The translations under genes were made by a program, and so were the position numbers. From assembly GCF_001619985.1 (NCBI RefSeq), contig NW_017264193.1, positions 129,726 to 193,725 of the forward strand: a stretch of DNA of 64,000 bases. Direction: 5' to 3'. The notes beneath the pieces were generated by a model that was given only the letters and a program-made list of their open reading frames with translations, was not told the origin of the DNA and ran no database searches. This DNA is from Xylona heveae TC161. Taxonomy: Eukaryota; Ascomycota; Xylonomycetes; Xylonales; Xylonaceae. The stretch's first letter is position 1. Each line of letters opens with the position of its first letter. This document shows positions 46,069 through 57,305 of this stretch, one piece after another.

Positions 46069-46253
46069 CCCCAGAACGTACACGGTACTGCGTATATAAT
46101 ATATATAGAGAGAGAGAGATTTTAATCTTTATTTGAAAAAAAAAAAAAAAGACATTATGTGTTTGCTTGTTATCACGTCGGTTTAGATATTAGGACTGAA
46201 AAGGAAGCGGACTAAGAGGGAAAGAAGAGAGACTGAGAGAGGGAAAGGAAGCG

Positions 46254-46288
46254 GACAGACAGACAGACAGACAGACACACACACACAC

Positions 46289-46336
<48 letters not shown>
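46254..46336. repeat. (GACA)n(AC)n(AG)n microsatellite
   Basis: Six GACA units, about seven AC units, then about 23 AG units; the longest simple repeat in the window. Confidence 0.95.
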
Positions 46337-46339
<3 letters not shown>

Positions 46340-46851
46340 TTGCATTATCTAATCTTGATCTCAACTTTCCAAATTCCAATCCAGCAAAAAAAGTAATGGT
46401 TGTTCTGATATGATTGGTGCAGTCAATGGCCTGCGTGTCCTAGTGTCATAGAGAATAGATAATAGATATAGCGGATGAGATAGTAGATATTATGGGTGAA
46501 AAGAGTATTACCCGTGAAAAAGGACAATGGATTGATGAGATTGTGAAAAGAGATGGAAATGAATTAGATCAGCAAAAATGAAATAAATGAAATGAATGAA
46601 CGAACATGAACATATATGAATAACCGAAAATGAACACATAACAATAAAAAAAAAAGCCCGAAAACGCCATTTATGAGTCGTACGAAAAGACGGATAGGGG
46701 GACAGGTAAACAAGGAGTGGTTACGTAGAGGTGGATCAGGCGGGTATGTGGATCGGTTTTGTCAGTAATTTCATTTTAGCAATGACCGGACTGCAGAGTT
46801 TGAAATATTTGAGGTAAAAAAAGGGGCAAGGGGCAAATGACAGATAAACTA

Positions 46852-48383
46852 TTAATGGATCCGCTTGATGCGAGCGTGGTTCATAGTAATCTGGTCGTCC
46901 ACACTGTCGGTCTATAATGGCCATGTTAGCACACGCAAAAGATGGAGGGTTGGGAAAAGAAGGGGATGGCACGGCATTGACTTACCTTGACGATATTCCT
47001 GGCGAGCACCTTGTTCTGCCGATCAAGTTCATCACCAGTGGCTCCTGCGACGGTATGCAATCGACCAACGGCGTGAGATAAGAGGTCGAGATTATCATGA
47101 ATCTCATCTTCCATGGCGTCGTCTTCGCTGTCCGCTTCAAATTGGTATTTGGCGCGCTCGGCAAGGCTGGCTTTGCCCTTGCTGCGCTGGTATCCAGCTT
47201 GGCGTTCCAAGCTGCGTGCATGCTGGGCCTGACTGGATTTTGAATCATATGCTGCAGCACGAGTAGCCTCACGCACATCACGTTCGTCCTTGCGCTCATT
47301 GATGACGCGCTCCTCTTCATCCCGTCGTCGCTGATTCTTCGTAAACGGGTTCTGCACGTGCATCGCAAACATGCTTCGATTCAGAGTCTTCAACTCTTTA
47401 GCTTGCTCTGCAGCTCTTCGGTTGTAGTTGGCCGCAACGTCCAGGTTTCTCTCGGTATTGTGGATTCGATCTCCTTGACCCGCCAGCCGCGCCAGCGTAC
47501 CACGACCAGTCTCCTCCGCCGAGGCCGCGATAGCAAGGGCATTCCGAGTAGCTGACACGTCTTGCTGCTTGATCAACCGGATTTCTGATTTTGTGGCGTC
47601 CACATCCTGATCTTCCAATTCCTCGGCTGTAAGCTCCCGCCCGGCGCCGTAGTCTTGGCTATCGTCGCCCGTGCCAATGCCTCCGTATCCGTCAGTTTTC
47701 GAAGTTTGAGCCTGGGCTCGTTCCTGTGCATCGCCAAATAGCGCCGCTCGGCCCTCATCTCCTCCGTGCGAATCGCCTAGCCCTCCATACCCGCCTGCAC
47801 TGCCTGACGGAGCGGCATATGGGTTTCGTGCCTGTGATGGAGGCTGGGCTTGAGACCGCTCTTTGGCATTCCCGAACAAAGCATTGCGATTGTCCTCCGT
47901 TGCGGCCGTCTCATTGCTGAGCGTTCGGCCAAGTCCACCATAACCACCGGGACCCAATCGAGAAGGTCCAGCGGCATCGTTTGATGTGCCATATCTGTCC
48001 GAACCGTACCCTGACTGGGTGGCACCATAGGGGTTGGCCCCGTATCGACTGGCACTTCCATTCATCGCAGAGGAGGGAGTATGTTCCTGGTATGGAGGAG
48101 GTGCAGGTTCTCCGTAACCTCCGACTGACGGGGTGGACGACGCTCGGCCAACGGGCGCTCGCCCAAAACTGACCGGCTTCACGTCCTGAACATAGGGATC
48201 TGGCTTTTCCTCAGGCGGCATCTGAGCGTATGGGTTTGACTGGGAGCCTTGCAGATTTGCGTATGGATTCCATGCCGGGGCAGGAGTAGGGGCAGGCGAC
48301 TTTGACTTTGAGCGAGAGAATAGACCCCGGCGGCTCGATCCCGAATCGTTATCGGCATCCTTTTTGGCGAATAGTTTACCCAT
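46852..48383 (-). CDS. sec9: Sec9, SNAP-25-type t-SNARE
   Basis: Plasma-membrane SNARE that pairs with Sso and Snc proteins to fuse exocytic vesicles. Two exons, 46986-48383 and 46852-46911, 485 residues. A long disordered Gly/Tyr/Pro/Gln-rich N-terminal half (NPYANLQ, GGYGGLG repeats) is followed by two SNARE helices: the first from DVDATKSEIRLIKQQDVSATRNAL onward through IHNTERNLDVAANYN with its zero-layer Gln region, the second near DLLSHAVGRLHTVAGATGDELDRQN and, after the intron, DSVDDQITMNHARIKRIH. There is no membrane anchor, as expected for SNAP-25 relatives lacking palmitoyl Cys. The start is MGKLFAKKDAD at 48383; the upstream frame extension begins at TTG. Confidence 0.94.
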
Positions 48384-49345
48384 GATGGGCAAGAAAAGAA
48401 GGAGAGACTGGTAATGAGGGAGTAAGAGTCAAAAAGATTGAAAGAATTGAGAAAGGTCAATCAGCGTGGAGGTTGACTTTTCAAGAATGGATGTTCGCAG
48501 TAACGGTGTAGGCAGATAGATTAATGGAGGCAACAGACGGGGTAACGGCCCGAGTAGGGGGGCTCTGCACCATGGGGGGGCGCGAGGGGCGGGTGGCCAC
48601 CGCGCTTTACCTAATAAAGAAACTTTATGTTTGGGCCCTGGCGATCTGGCCGACACTGCCTCCTTCATCTCGTGTTGACTACAATACCCCCGACAGCTGA
48701 TATTCGGCGGCCATTTAATTTGTCCCTGCTTTGCTATAAAAACTGCTATTAAAGCAAATTCTTTCACGTACGACCATAGACTGAGGAGAACTGGGCATCC
48801 CGTCCGCTCTGCCATACATAAGCCTCAGATCGGCGGACTAGTAGTTGGGTCGGTGACGACCAGCGAATCCCCGCTGTTGTACGTTATCTATTTTGTTTTT
48901 ATTTTTTGCCTCTTGTTCATGTGTTTGAACATGTATAAAATATACAAAAGATTCAAATTGAACTTTATATTTTCTCCTTCTTTCAAATGACTTTCAATTT
49001 TTTTTTGAATTGACTTGCAGTGATAGTGGTTAAAAAACTATTAATACTTCGTACAGGGAAAGGTTTCACCGTGACGCTTTCGTTATTACTACAGTGTATA
49101 GAGAGTGTTTGAGCCACTGCTGGCCTTGTCGTAAACATTCGCAAGCGCTACCAAAAAACATTTCGAGAAAGGAGCAGTATAACAAAAATGCGCAATTGCA
49201 AAAGACCTATCAAATCCTAGGCCAATGATATGAAATCCCAAGGCCTCCTAAAGAACGCCTTGAAGAACGGTCTAAGTGCGCAAGTGCCGATATAGCAACT
49301 GCCTATGGCACCTTCCGTCTAATTTTCATTCATACAGGTCCCGAA
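48384..49345. other. Intergenic between sec9 and adenylate kinase
   Basis: Promoter of sec9 and 3' flank of the kinase. G-rich near 48540-48600, AT-rich near 48880-49030. No gene seen. Confidence 0.5.
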
Positions 49346-50197
49346 TCATTGCGGTGTGCCGAACCGCTTCAGAAGTTCGGCGAACAATTTTGGACTGATT
49401 TCATCACTGCTCTGGCCCTCTACAGTCCACAGCAACCCTCTGCGCTGATAATAATCCAACAGCGGGCGGCTTGTCTCTTCAAAATTCTTGAGACGTGTTT
49501 GCCAAGTGTCCGGATCATCGTCCGCCCGGCGCGTCAATGGTTCACCGGTTATATCGTCCTTTCCAGGCACCTTTGGTGCACGAAATGATGTATTATATAC
49601 CCTACCAGAGGGAGCATGCACCCATCGGTCGGTGATGCGGTTGATTATAACGGACGGTGGTGTGTATATATTGACGACCAAATTAATCGGGACAAGCTCA
49701 TCCAATTGGCTTGCCTGGCTAGACGTTCGAGGAAATCCATCCAAGATAAATGATGGTGGGGGCTCTGTCGGAGCCGTCGCAGAGGCGTGATAGTCACGAA
49801 CGCCGGGTCGTGATGGGTGGTCGGCAGCTTTAGATGCGACTGTGGGAAGCCAGTTACGACTGGATAATTCAGATGCGATCAAATTCAGCATGAGGCTGTC
49901 TGGGACGAGCGCTCCAGCTTTCAGATTTTCCTCGACTTTCAAGCCTACAAATAACTTGATTAGCGGTAATTCTTCAAAAGTACAAAGCAATCGACCGGAA
50001 TAAAAGGTCATATGGAAAGCGGCGGCACAGAAAGGCTTACCGAGGGGAGTTCGCCTCTTGACATTGTCTCGAAGGAGATCACCGGAGCTGAGGGCAGATA
50101 TCTGAGGAAACCGTTTAAGCAGACGCTCTGTCTGCGTTCCTTTACCCACACCAGGAGCCCCGATCAAAATTATGCGTGCAGACCGCTGGAGCCCCAT
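49346..50197 (-). CDS. adk2: Mitochondrial GTP:AMP phosphotransferase (adenylate kinase)
   Basis: Transfers phosphate between GTP (or ATP) and AMP in the mitochondrial matrix. Exons 50041-50197 and 49346-49944 give 251 residues. Motifs: P-loop IGAPGVGKGTQTERLL, AMP-site SSGDLLRDNV, ILDGFPRT, and the LID region GRVYNTSFRAPKVPGKDDITGEPLTRRADD without zinc Cys residues, the AK3/Adk2 pattern. A ~30-residue polar insert (from about SKAADHPSRPG) before the DGFPRT strand is larger than in yeast. The 96-base intron is a multiple of three and has no stop, so an unspliced reading would insert 32 residues between TPLG and LKVEEN, inside the AMP-binding region; the spliced form is the family form. Confidence 0.92.
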   Translation of the reverse strand: MGLQRSARIILIGAPGVGKGTQTERLLKRFPQISALSSGDLLRDNVKRRTPLGKPFCAAAFHMTFYSGRLLCTFEELPLIKLFVGLKVEENLKAGALVPDSLMLNLIASELSSRNWLPTVASKAADHPSRPGVRDYHASATAPTEPPPSFILDGFPRTSSQASQLDELVPINLVVNIYTPPSVIINRITDRWVHAPSGRVYNTSFRAPKVPGKDDITGEPLTRRADDDPDTWQTRLKNFEETSRPLLDYYQRRGLLWTVEGQSSDEISPKLFAELLKRFGTPQ

Positions 50198-51500
50198 GGG
50201 CGGCGCGGCGTAATGTCGCGCCGGACGGGCCCGCGCAGAAAATGTATATTGTTGAGAACAAGGGAGCCGACCAGGCTACAACAATAGAATTGTTCGGTAT
50301 ATATATATGTGTGTGTGGGGTAAAGACGAAAGATGATTTCCAACGCCACAAAAGACAAAGATCAAGAACAATGGAAGAAAAGAATGAGGTTCTGGAGAAA
50401 GATGAAAGTAGGACGTTGTAAGCTATCGGTTGCGGCTCGTGCTATTATATAACAGGTATGGCATGGAAGGCTTTCTACGAGATAGGCTACGTGATTTATG
50501 TTGGGGAGGAATGAGCCGGGAAGGGCTGGGGTAAAAGCAGGAGCGAGTTACAACCTTCCCAAAGTGCTGGGCAGAAGAGTAAAAATGATTGGAACGAGCC
50601 AACTAAGCTTACTCTGCGCCTACGATCGTTCTCCCCTCGCTCCTACCACGCGGAGAAGATGCATGTTCTCCCGGTCCATGGAGCCAATCATGCGAGGATG
50701 CTGGGGCTTTTGGCGTTGCGTGACGACTCTCGCCTTTCGCTCTCCGGTACTCAGGTCATTCGCTGTGCGAAGGCCGAGGAACCCGGGAGAAGGGGAGTAT
50801 CAGATACACGCATGTGCATTGATTCAACTACTCCTCGCTCCTATCACCACAGCAGAAATTCAAATGCTCTCGGAGGAGCGGCTCTACGTTCATAGCAGAG
50901 TATCCAATGATTGATTTATTTGCCCAGACATATGTTAAGATGTCAACTATATCTGCATCTAGTCTCGTCGTAAGGTGTAATTCCACAGACATTACTTTCG
51001 CAACCATTTGATTCGTCAGCGTCAAGAGGACAACGTTTGCCAGAACCCTTTGCTGGCCGTTGTGTACTCTCTCAACTCAAGGTTATGACAAATAATATCT
51101 TGTTCACAGCATCTTATACTTGTTCTCTAGAATTCTCGTACAAGTTTTTGATGACGTTGAGAGGAATATAACTACCCGTGGAAAAGAAACTCCAACAATT
51201 GCCAAATTGCGTAAATGATCCTATACCATGCCGTATCAAATTGCACGTGTTTCGCTCCGGAGTTACGAAACGCCGACAATCGATGAAGTCTTGCCTCCCT
51301 CGCTCCCTACTTACGTTAAGCCTCGACCATACAACACATCTCTCGTTTCTGAAACTCTTTCTGAACCAACCAGACGCATAGTGGTTTTTTTTTTTCATTC
51401 ATCTATCCCAAGAATTCTGTGCTATTATTGCTTTTCATAATTCTTTCACACTCGCTACTTGTGCGAGATCCTTAGCATTCTTTCAATCACTTACGTCGCT
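50198..51500. other. Intergenic between adk2 and mdm38
   Basis: 1.3 kb between divergent genes; a TG-rich microtract near 50300 and otherwise ordinary sequence. No gene recognised. Confidence 0.5.
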
Positions 51501-53368
51501 ATGAGTGCCTCTACCAGACTCGTACGCAATGCCTCAATTAGGCGGCCGCTCATCAATGGTAAGTTCATATCACATTTGGATGTTTTCCAGAGTGCCAAAT
51601 GGCCAGTTTGCTAAAAGTATGTCAGTCTCGATGAGCCAGCGGGCTCTCTCGTCCACCTTTCATCCTGCACTGGTCCGCCTTTCGGGCCAAAACCCATCCA
51701 TTATGCGGTCTGCCATGGCCGTTTCTGCGATTCGACGTGGCTACTCAACCGAAACATCAACGCAGACTGGTGGCGGTTCATCATTTCCTCCTCCCGGCTT
51801 TAATGCCGAGCAGGCAAAAAAAGCCCCCAAGAAAGAGGGAGAACATGCGAAAGCATCTGAAGGCGCGGCAGCGAAGTCTGGAGAAAAAGCTCACGATGTC
51901 CAGCTTGATGGGGAAGTCACATCTGGCCCTGGCAAAAACAAAGCCGAAGAAGACAAAACTTTGACTGAGCTGGCAGCGGAGAAATCATCTGCAGAGAAGA
52001 CAGAAGAGAAGAAGGCGGTGGAATCGAAGAAAGAAGAGACTAAAAAATTGACATTGGGACAGAAGATTAAGAAGGAGGTGATGCATTATTGGGATGGTAC
52101 CAAGTTGCTTGCAACCGAGGTCAAAATCAGCACTAAACTCGTGGTCAAAATGGCTGCCGGGTATGAACTTACTAGACGAGAAAACAGACAGGTTCGTCCC
52201 TCGTTCAGTATTATCTAAACGGGCTTTACTGACACTTGAGATCAAATAGTTACAACGTACTGTTCAGGATCTAGGCCGTCTGGTCCCCTTTTCAGTCTTT
52301 CTCATCGTCCCATTTGCGGAGCTGCTGCTCCCTGTCGCCTTGAAACTCTTCCCTAACCTCTTACCCAGCACTTATGAGGGGCAAAAGTCCAAGGATGCTA
52401 AGGTCACCAATCTACGGGCGACTAGAAAGGAAGTTAGCAGTTTCCTGCGGCAGACGCTGAAAGAGACAGGCCTTCCCGTTAGCTCTGCTAACGCTCAGAG
52501 CGACGAGTTCACAGAATTTTTCCGCAAGGTTGGTCTTCTACTGGCTTTCGTTCAATTGACCCTAGTCAAATGTAAAACTAAAAAAATGTTTGTCTTGCAG
52601 GTTCGGGCTACCGGCGAACAACCCACCCACGCGGATGTTATCAAGGTCTGCAAGATCTTCAAGGACGACCTTACGCTTGATAACCTCTCTCGACCTCAGC
52701 TGGTTGCCATGTGTCGTTATATGAATCTTAACAGTTTCGGAACCGACATGATGCTCCGCTACCAAATCAGACACAGAATGCGACAGATTAAGCGCGACGA
52801 TCGGGCTATTTCCTACGAAGGAGTCGAGTCTCTTTCGGTTACTGAGCTGCAGAATGCCTGCATGTCTCGTGGCCTTCGTACCCACGGTTTGAGCCCTGGA
52901 CGTCTCCGGGATGACCTGCAGATGTGGCTTGACCTTCGCCTTAAATCGGGTGTCCCATCAACTTTGCTCGTGCTGAGCAATGCTTTCATGTACGCTCAGG
53001 GCAAGGACGCCGAAATGGCATCCCAGATTGATGCTCTGCAGTCTGTGTTGTCTAGTATCCCTGAGGAACTCTTCCACGAGATTGAGCTCGAGGTTCATAC
53101 TGCTGAGGGCGCAGCTACAAACAAACAACGTCTCGAAGTTCTCAAGGAGCAGCAAGAACTCATTGATGAGGAGAACGAGCAGAATCAGGAACACTCGAGC
53201 GTTGGACGCACAACTCCAAAGGACGACAAGGATATCGATGAGAAGGAAGACCTCCGTAAACGCGACGCTATTGCTGCTACCAAGGAACAGGCGGCTGAAG
53301 CCATTGACGCGGAGCGAGAGGCTCATGAAGTCGACCAACGCGACCAGAAGAGAAGTCAGCAACAATAG
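51501..53368 (+). CDS. mdm38: LETM1-family mitochondrial inner-membrane protein Mdm38
   Basis: Inner-membrane protein for K+/H+ (and possibly Ca2+) exchange and for membrane association of mitochondrial ribosomes. Four exons: 51501-51558, then from 51593 or 51626 to 52191, 52250-52528, 52601-53368; 567 or 556 residues. The N-terminus is an Arg/Ser-rich targeting peptide (STRLVRNASIRRPL). A charged, Lys/Glu-rich linker leads to KIKKEVMHYWDGTKLLATE, the single membrane helix with LGRLVPFSVFLIVPFAELLLP, then the ribosome-binding-like LETM1 domain (LSRPQLVAMCRYMNL, LQNACMSRGLRTHGLS, LRDDLQMWL) and a coiled-coil tail (EQQELIDEENEQNQ). The acceptor of intron 1 is ambiguous because two AG sites keep frame. 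Confidence 0.94.
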
Positions 53369-53645
53369 ATTTGTCGTTTTTGATGCCACTCAAAAGAGTC
53401 ATTAACTGGGAAGGCGAGGAAAACATTGGGGCGCAGAACGCAGGCGTTTGTCTTGATCCATTCATGATCATCATTGCCATATTGGGTAGCATCGGGGCTT
53501 TTCTATTTCATTATATATTGTATATATAGAGATGATGTACTTTTTAAAGTACTGTTTTACATGTATTGGCTACTCCTTGTCCTTTTTTGAGCACATCAAA
53601 GAGTCAGAAAGAAGGGCATAAATTTATCTACATCTTCGCTCATTT

Positions 53646-54541
53646 TTACCACTCTCCGAATTTGTAAGCACTTGGGCTGTCAGCTACTGTTACGTCTATC
53701 GCGCCCTCGTTGATGTCTTTGCCATCCACCCGGATGCCGGCCTTCAACTTGTCCCCAGTCTTGACCTCACCGACACCCTTCGGTGTTCCAGTCAGGACAA
53801 TGTCGCCTGGTTCTAAGGACATGACGCGAGAAATGTCGCTCAAGATGCGCGGGATGCGGAATATCATGAGCTCGGTGCTATCATTTTGACGGAGCTGGTC
53901 GTTGAGAGACAGCCATAGGTCGGCCTTGTGCGGGTTGGGAATTTTTGCTTTAGGAATGTATGAGCTGACCGGCAGGAAGGTGTCGAAACCCTTAGCAATT
54001 GACCAAGGAAGACCCTTTTTCTTTGCTTCGTCTTGCACATTACGCGCAGTCATATCAATGCTGACAAGGTAACCTAATTAATAAATTGGTTTAGCTTGGG
54101 TTCAAGCAGACCGCTCAACACGCGGCATAGGAATTTCTGAAACTGGTGGTCCAAAGGGATCTCATACCGCCAATCGAACTGAGGGCTGTCTCTTCGTCCT
54201 GAGGGTCCAGGTTCCGCAAACCCTTGCCCATCACCAATCCCAACTCGACCTCGTAGTGTAGGCTGACGCCAGACGGCCGCAATATCGGGCCCTGCCCGGG
54301 AAGAAGGATCGAACTGGGAGGCTTCAAAAAGAAAAAGGGCTGTTTTGGTGCCGCATTGTTCAGCTCCTTGATGTGATCTCTGAGGAAGATTTAAATTAGC
54401 ACAATGGCGTTGAAGGATTCAATTGAACTTGATCAATCGATTTATGATCATAATGCAAACAGCTGAATGCGAAATCACGTACGCGTAATTACGACCAATG
54501 GCGACGATTTTACGGCAGTTGCTTCGAATGGATGAAGCCAT
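53646..54541 (-). CDS. Fumarylacetoacetate hydrolase-family protein (FAHD1-like acylpyruvase)
   Basis: Probable mitochondrial or cytosolic acylpyruvate hydrolase / oxaloacetate decarboxylase. Three exons: 54483-54541, 54168-54379, 53646-54073; 232 residues, the FAHD1 size. Landmarks are IVAIGRNYADHIKELNN, FFFLKPPSSIL, the metal-site HYEVELGLVMGK, GYLVSIDMTARNVQDEAKKKG, PWSIAKGFDTFLP and GDIVLTGTPKGVG near the end. The active-site His of IGRNYADHI is rebuilt over intron 1. No long targeting peptide is visible. Whether substrate preference is acylpyruvate or oxaloacetate cannot be read from sequence. Confidence 0.94.
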
Positions 54542-54963
54542 TGTGATTAAGCTCAATGCAGCAGAATATTACAATTGTAAACTTGAAGGCCTGATTGCTT
54601 AAGGGTAAAGAAACCAAATTACACTCGTAAGTCACACCTAGAGTCACAGACCCTCTCGCGCCATCCTCATTGCGAGTTGCGGACTAGTTGGTTATCGGGA
54701 CTGATAGCGCCCGCAAGTGCGATGTCGGTGACCTGGCTTCGGCAAATATTCACATTTTGCCGAGACTCGGCTGGAAGTTCCGAAAGAGCCGAACCCAACT
54801 CCAGTCCAAGGGTCGTGACTTTCCAGCTCAACGTCATCTATGATTAAACGTCACCAGGGGAACGATATCAACATCATCAGTCAATTGTTTGTAACACAGT
54901 GACAAATATAAAGACTTGGAAAGAAATTAGTATCCATTGTGTCTATATCTCAGGTTCGACAGG
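54542..54963. other. Divergent promoter of FAHD1-like and small unknown gene
   Basis: About 420 non-coding bases; GC-richer in the middle (54650-54830). No specific element recognised. Confidence 0.45.
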
Positions 54964-55319
54964 ATGCAGGTCGCAGAAATATTGTCTGATTTGACATCCT
55001 TGCAAGTTTGTGTACGTTATTTGTGGAATTGGTTGAAGTTAAGACTCTAGAAAACTGATTGAGATGCCAGGGCCATGATGAAGCATCTGCCTTAGTGAAT
55101 GCGCACAAGACCCTTGGAAATGCAAAAGCCGAGAAAATAGAAAATCAGACACAAATGCTGGATCCACGTGACGACCCAGACCTTCAACGAGCCAACGATG
55201 TGATGGAGCTGCATGCCGCGGTCAAACTCAAACATTCTCATGGCGTGGATGAGGCATTGCAGAGAAGCCGAGCAGATGTGCGGCGCATCCTGAGTAGCCT
55301 TACAACGAGCCATGTCTGA
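54964..55319 (+). CDS. Small unknown helical protein
   Basis: Two exons, 54964-55011 and 55071-55319, joined in phase 0 by a 59-base intron with GTACGT donor and CAG acceptor, give 98 residues: MQVAEILSDLTSLQVCGHDE onward. Highly charged and helical throughout, with repeated Asp/Ala/Leu spacing (DDPDLQRANDVMELHAAVKL) and ending SLTTSHV. Not recognised. Size, helicity and charge recall small subunits of multi-protein assemblies, but no family is claimed. The intron and intact frame, plus position on a divergent promoter, support a real gene; the length alone would not. Confidence 0.6.
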
Positions 55320-55598
55320 GTGGCAGAGCATATCGCAATGTTGATTCAGAACCACTGATAAACGTGATCACTGGAGCAACATTACCAGAATGGTGTGAAC
55401 CACATCGGAATACGAATATGGACTATTCTGCCGGGAGAGAGGATAATCTCCGATACCGGGTTCCATAAGAAATTGTCCTACTCACTTACTGTCAGCAAAT
55501 GCTGACCGTGGCCGTCGGTTGGAAGAATGAAAATAATATAAATAGCAATAACGATAAAGATATGCAGACCCCTGAGTTGGCATCAAAACATTTCATCC

Positions 55599-56912
55599 TC
55601 AAACACATACCCGAACGGTCTTCAATGGTTTCAGTGGCTCGCCTCTTGCCAGTATTTCCAACCCGGGTTTTGTCCGCTCAGCCAATTGTCGACCTAACAA
55701 AATCTTTAACAGAGCCATCGGAAGGGCTACGTTGCGCACCTTCCGCACGAACAATTGCCTCCTGCTGGGCTTTGGACTTTCCAAAGGGCGATCCGTTGTG
55801 CACATGATGGATGGTCGGTGGAGAGGCTGTGACTTGTCATCCGTTTTAGCAGCTTTGTTGGTCGAACATCCTCTCGTCACCTCTGCCACGTCAGAGCTGG
55901 GCTTAGTAGCATCTACTTCCTCAGCCTCAAATATCTCTGTCAAATCTGACAACTTTAATGACTCAGAGGATTCCGATGAGGAGCTCGATGGAGCTTTTTG
56001 GTTTTCGCAGCCCAAGACAATGTTTGGCTGGGACATGCCAATTTTGGATATATCAGCTGGTAATCTCGCTGAGCCTTCATCGGACGTTCGTTCTGTCGCA
56101 TTTTGATGGGAATCCCAAAATTCGATGAGGGGTTGTATGGAGGATCGACTTGTGCTACTTCTCAGTGGCCGAGCTGGTCTTTCTGTGGATTCTGCAGATG
56201 AAGGTATAACACTCGACAGCGAGGCAAATGATGCGGCACGTTCCTTTACGCTTCCTCCCGGAGCTTCAGTTTTGCTGCCTCTCCTTAGAGACCATTGATC
56301 GGCTACTAGGCTTGCATCTAGAGAATTTCTTCCCTCTATCCTTCGAAGCCTCTTGGGTGGAGCGCGCGGAGCTTCTTGCAAGGATAACTCTTCTTGCATT
56401 AGCTGATCAGATCTTGAAGCTATTGAACCATTGTTGTTAGTCAGACGTTCTTCGAGACTTGCATCTGATGGGTGGGCGGAAGTTATCTTGTCCGATTTCG
56501 ACTTTCCTCGTGATCGAGTCTCAGAGACATTGCTGTCCTTTCCAGGTCTTCCTAGGGGTTTCTTACCCTCAAGATTACTCTGAGGTTCGTCCTCATCGGT
56601 CCCCTCTTCTATGGCAGACAGCCCGTCATGTCTGATTTGCTCTTCGTTATCCGAATAATCGCTTGAAGTTTGCGAGTCATATGGATCATTATCTCGAAGC
56701 TCCTGAACCACTGGTAATATTGCCTGATCAAAGCTGCCTTTTCCTCGTTGGACCCAGACAGAGTCTGTACGATCAAACTTTTCTGGGATAATATCTGCTG
56801 CCGTTATTCGTCGGTCATGACTTATGTGGATTTTCCTCGTACCGGCCTGGCTTGTATACGGGCTTGTTGGCTGTTTTGGCATGATGAATCTTCGATCTTG
56901 AAGGGTGAACAT
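55599..56912 (-). CDS. Unknown Ser/Glu-rich disordered protein
   Basis: Single exon, 437 residues (or 427 from the in-frame ATG at 56882, MPKQPTSPYT). Not recognised. The N-terminal 65 residues are the most ordered looking (ISHDRRITAADIIPEKFDRTDSVWVQRGKG, a pattern compatible with a short folded or binding segment). A long acidic/Ser-rich middle follows (SSSSSESSESLKLSDLTEIFEAEEVD), and the end is basic (RRQLFVRKVRNVALPMALLKILLGRQLAERTK), a probable amphipathic or membrane-associated helix. Composition suggests a regulatory scaffold; function unknown. Confidence 0.75.
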   Translation of the reverse strand: MFTLQDRRFIMPKQPTSPYTSQAGTRKIHISHDRRITAADIIPEKFDRTDSVWVQRGKGSFDQAILPVVQELRDNDPYDSQTSSDYSDNEEQIRHDGLSAIEEGTDEDEPQSNLEGKKPLGRPGKDSNVSETRSRGKSKSDKITSAHPSDASLEERLTNNNGSIASRSDQLMQEELSLQEAPRAPPKRLRRIEGRNSLDASLVADQWSLRRGSKTEAPGGSVKERAASFASLSSVIPSSAESTERPARPLRSSTSRSSIQPLIEFWDSHQNATERTSDEGSARLPADISKIGMSQPNIVLGCENQKAPSSSSSESSESLKLSDLTEIFEAEEVDATKPSSDVAEVTRGCSTNKAAKTDDKSQPLHRPSIMCTTDRPLESPKPSRRQLFVRKVRNVALPMALLKILLGRQLAERTKPGLEILARGEPLKPLKTVRVCV

Positions 56913-57305
56913 GCGCTTTACAAATAAAATCCAGACCGATTTCCTGCGCGAGATGGAATGTCCACTAATAAAGCTTTAAAATTTATGGTAGTGTTTTCTG
57001 CGTCACAAGATGAAAATATGCATCAAATAGCTTTGAATTTCATCAGAAATATTTATTGTTCAGCATATATCATTATATAAAGCGCTTCATCTATCTGTAT
57101 CTGGGTGTAAACATAGCTCGAACTGGAGTTACTTTTTTGGGCAGGCACGTTGTGCGCAAGTGGAATGACTTGGTCACCGTAAGAAATCAACTCCGTGGAC
57201 CAGGCGGAAGTGATTGAGACCGCGGAAGGAGTCCCAGCTCAAACATACCCTCGATTGCCAGGCGCAGTGATCACGGACGTCAAAGTGCTGGCTTGCTCCG
57301 TCAAT
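56913..57305. other. Divergent promoter of unknown gene and PWI gene
   Basis: Non-coding, AT-rich near 57040-57090. The forward reading frame upstream of 57306 has no ATG that joins the PWI start. Confidence 0.5.

Larger units (their letters stand above)
44097..46851. other. Intergenic rich in simple repeats
   Basis: 2.75 kb between convergent genes flbC and sec9. T-rich from 44800 to 45300, several A or T homopolymers, TTTC and CTAGCT repeats and a large GACA/AC/AG block. No gene recognised; open frames here are repeat-driven. Confidence 0.6.

Noticed and set aside
46254-46336. Simple-repeat block as a CRISPR or satellite array
   Set aside because: Units are 2-4 bases with no spacers; ordinary microsatellite.
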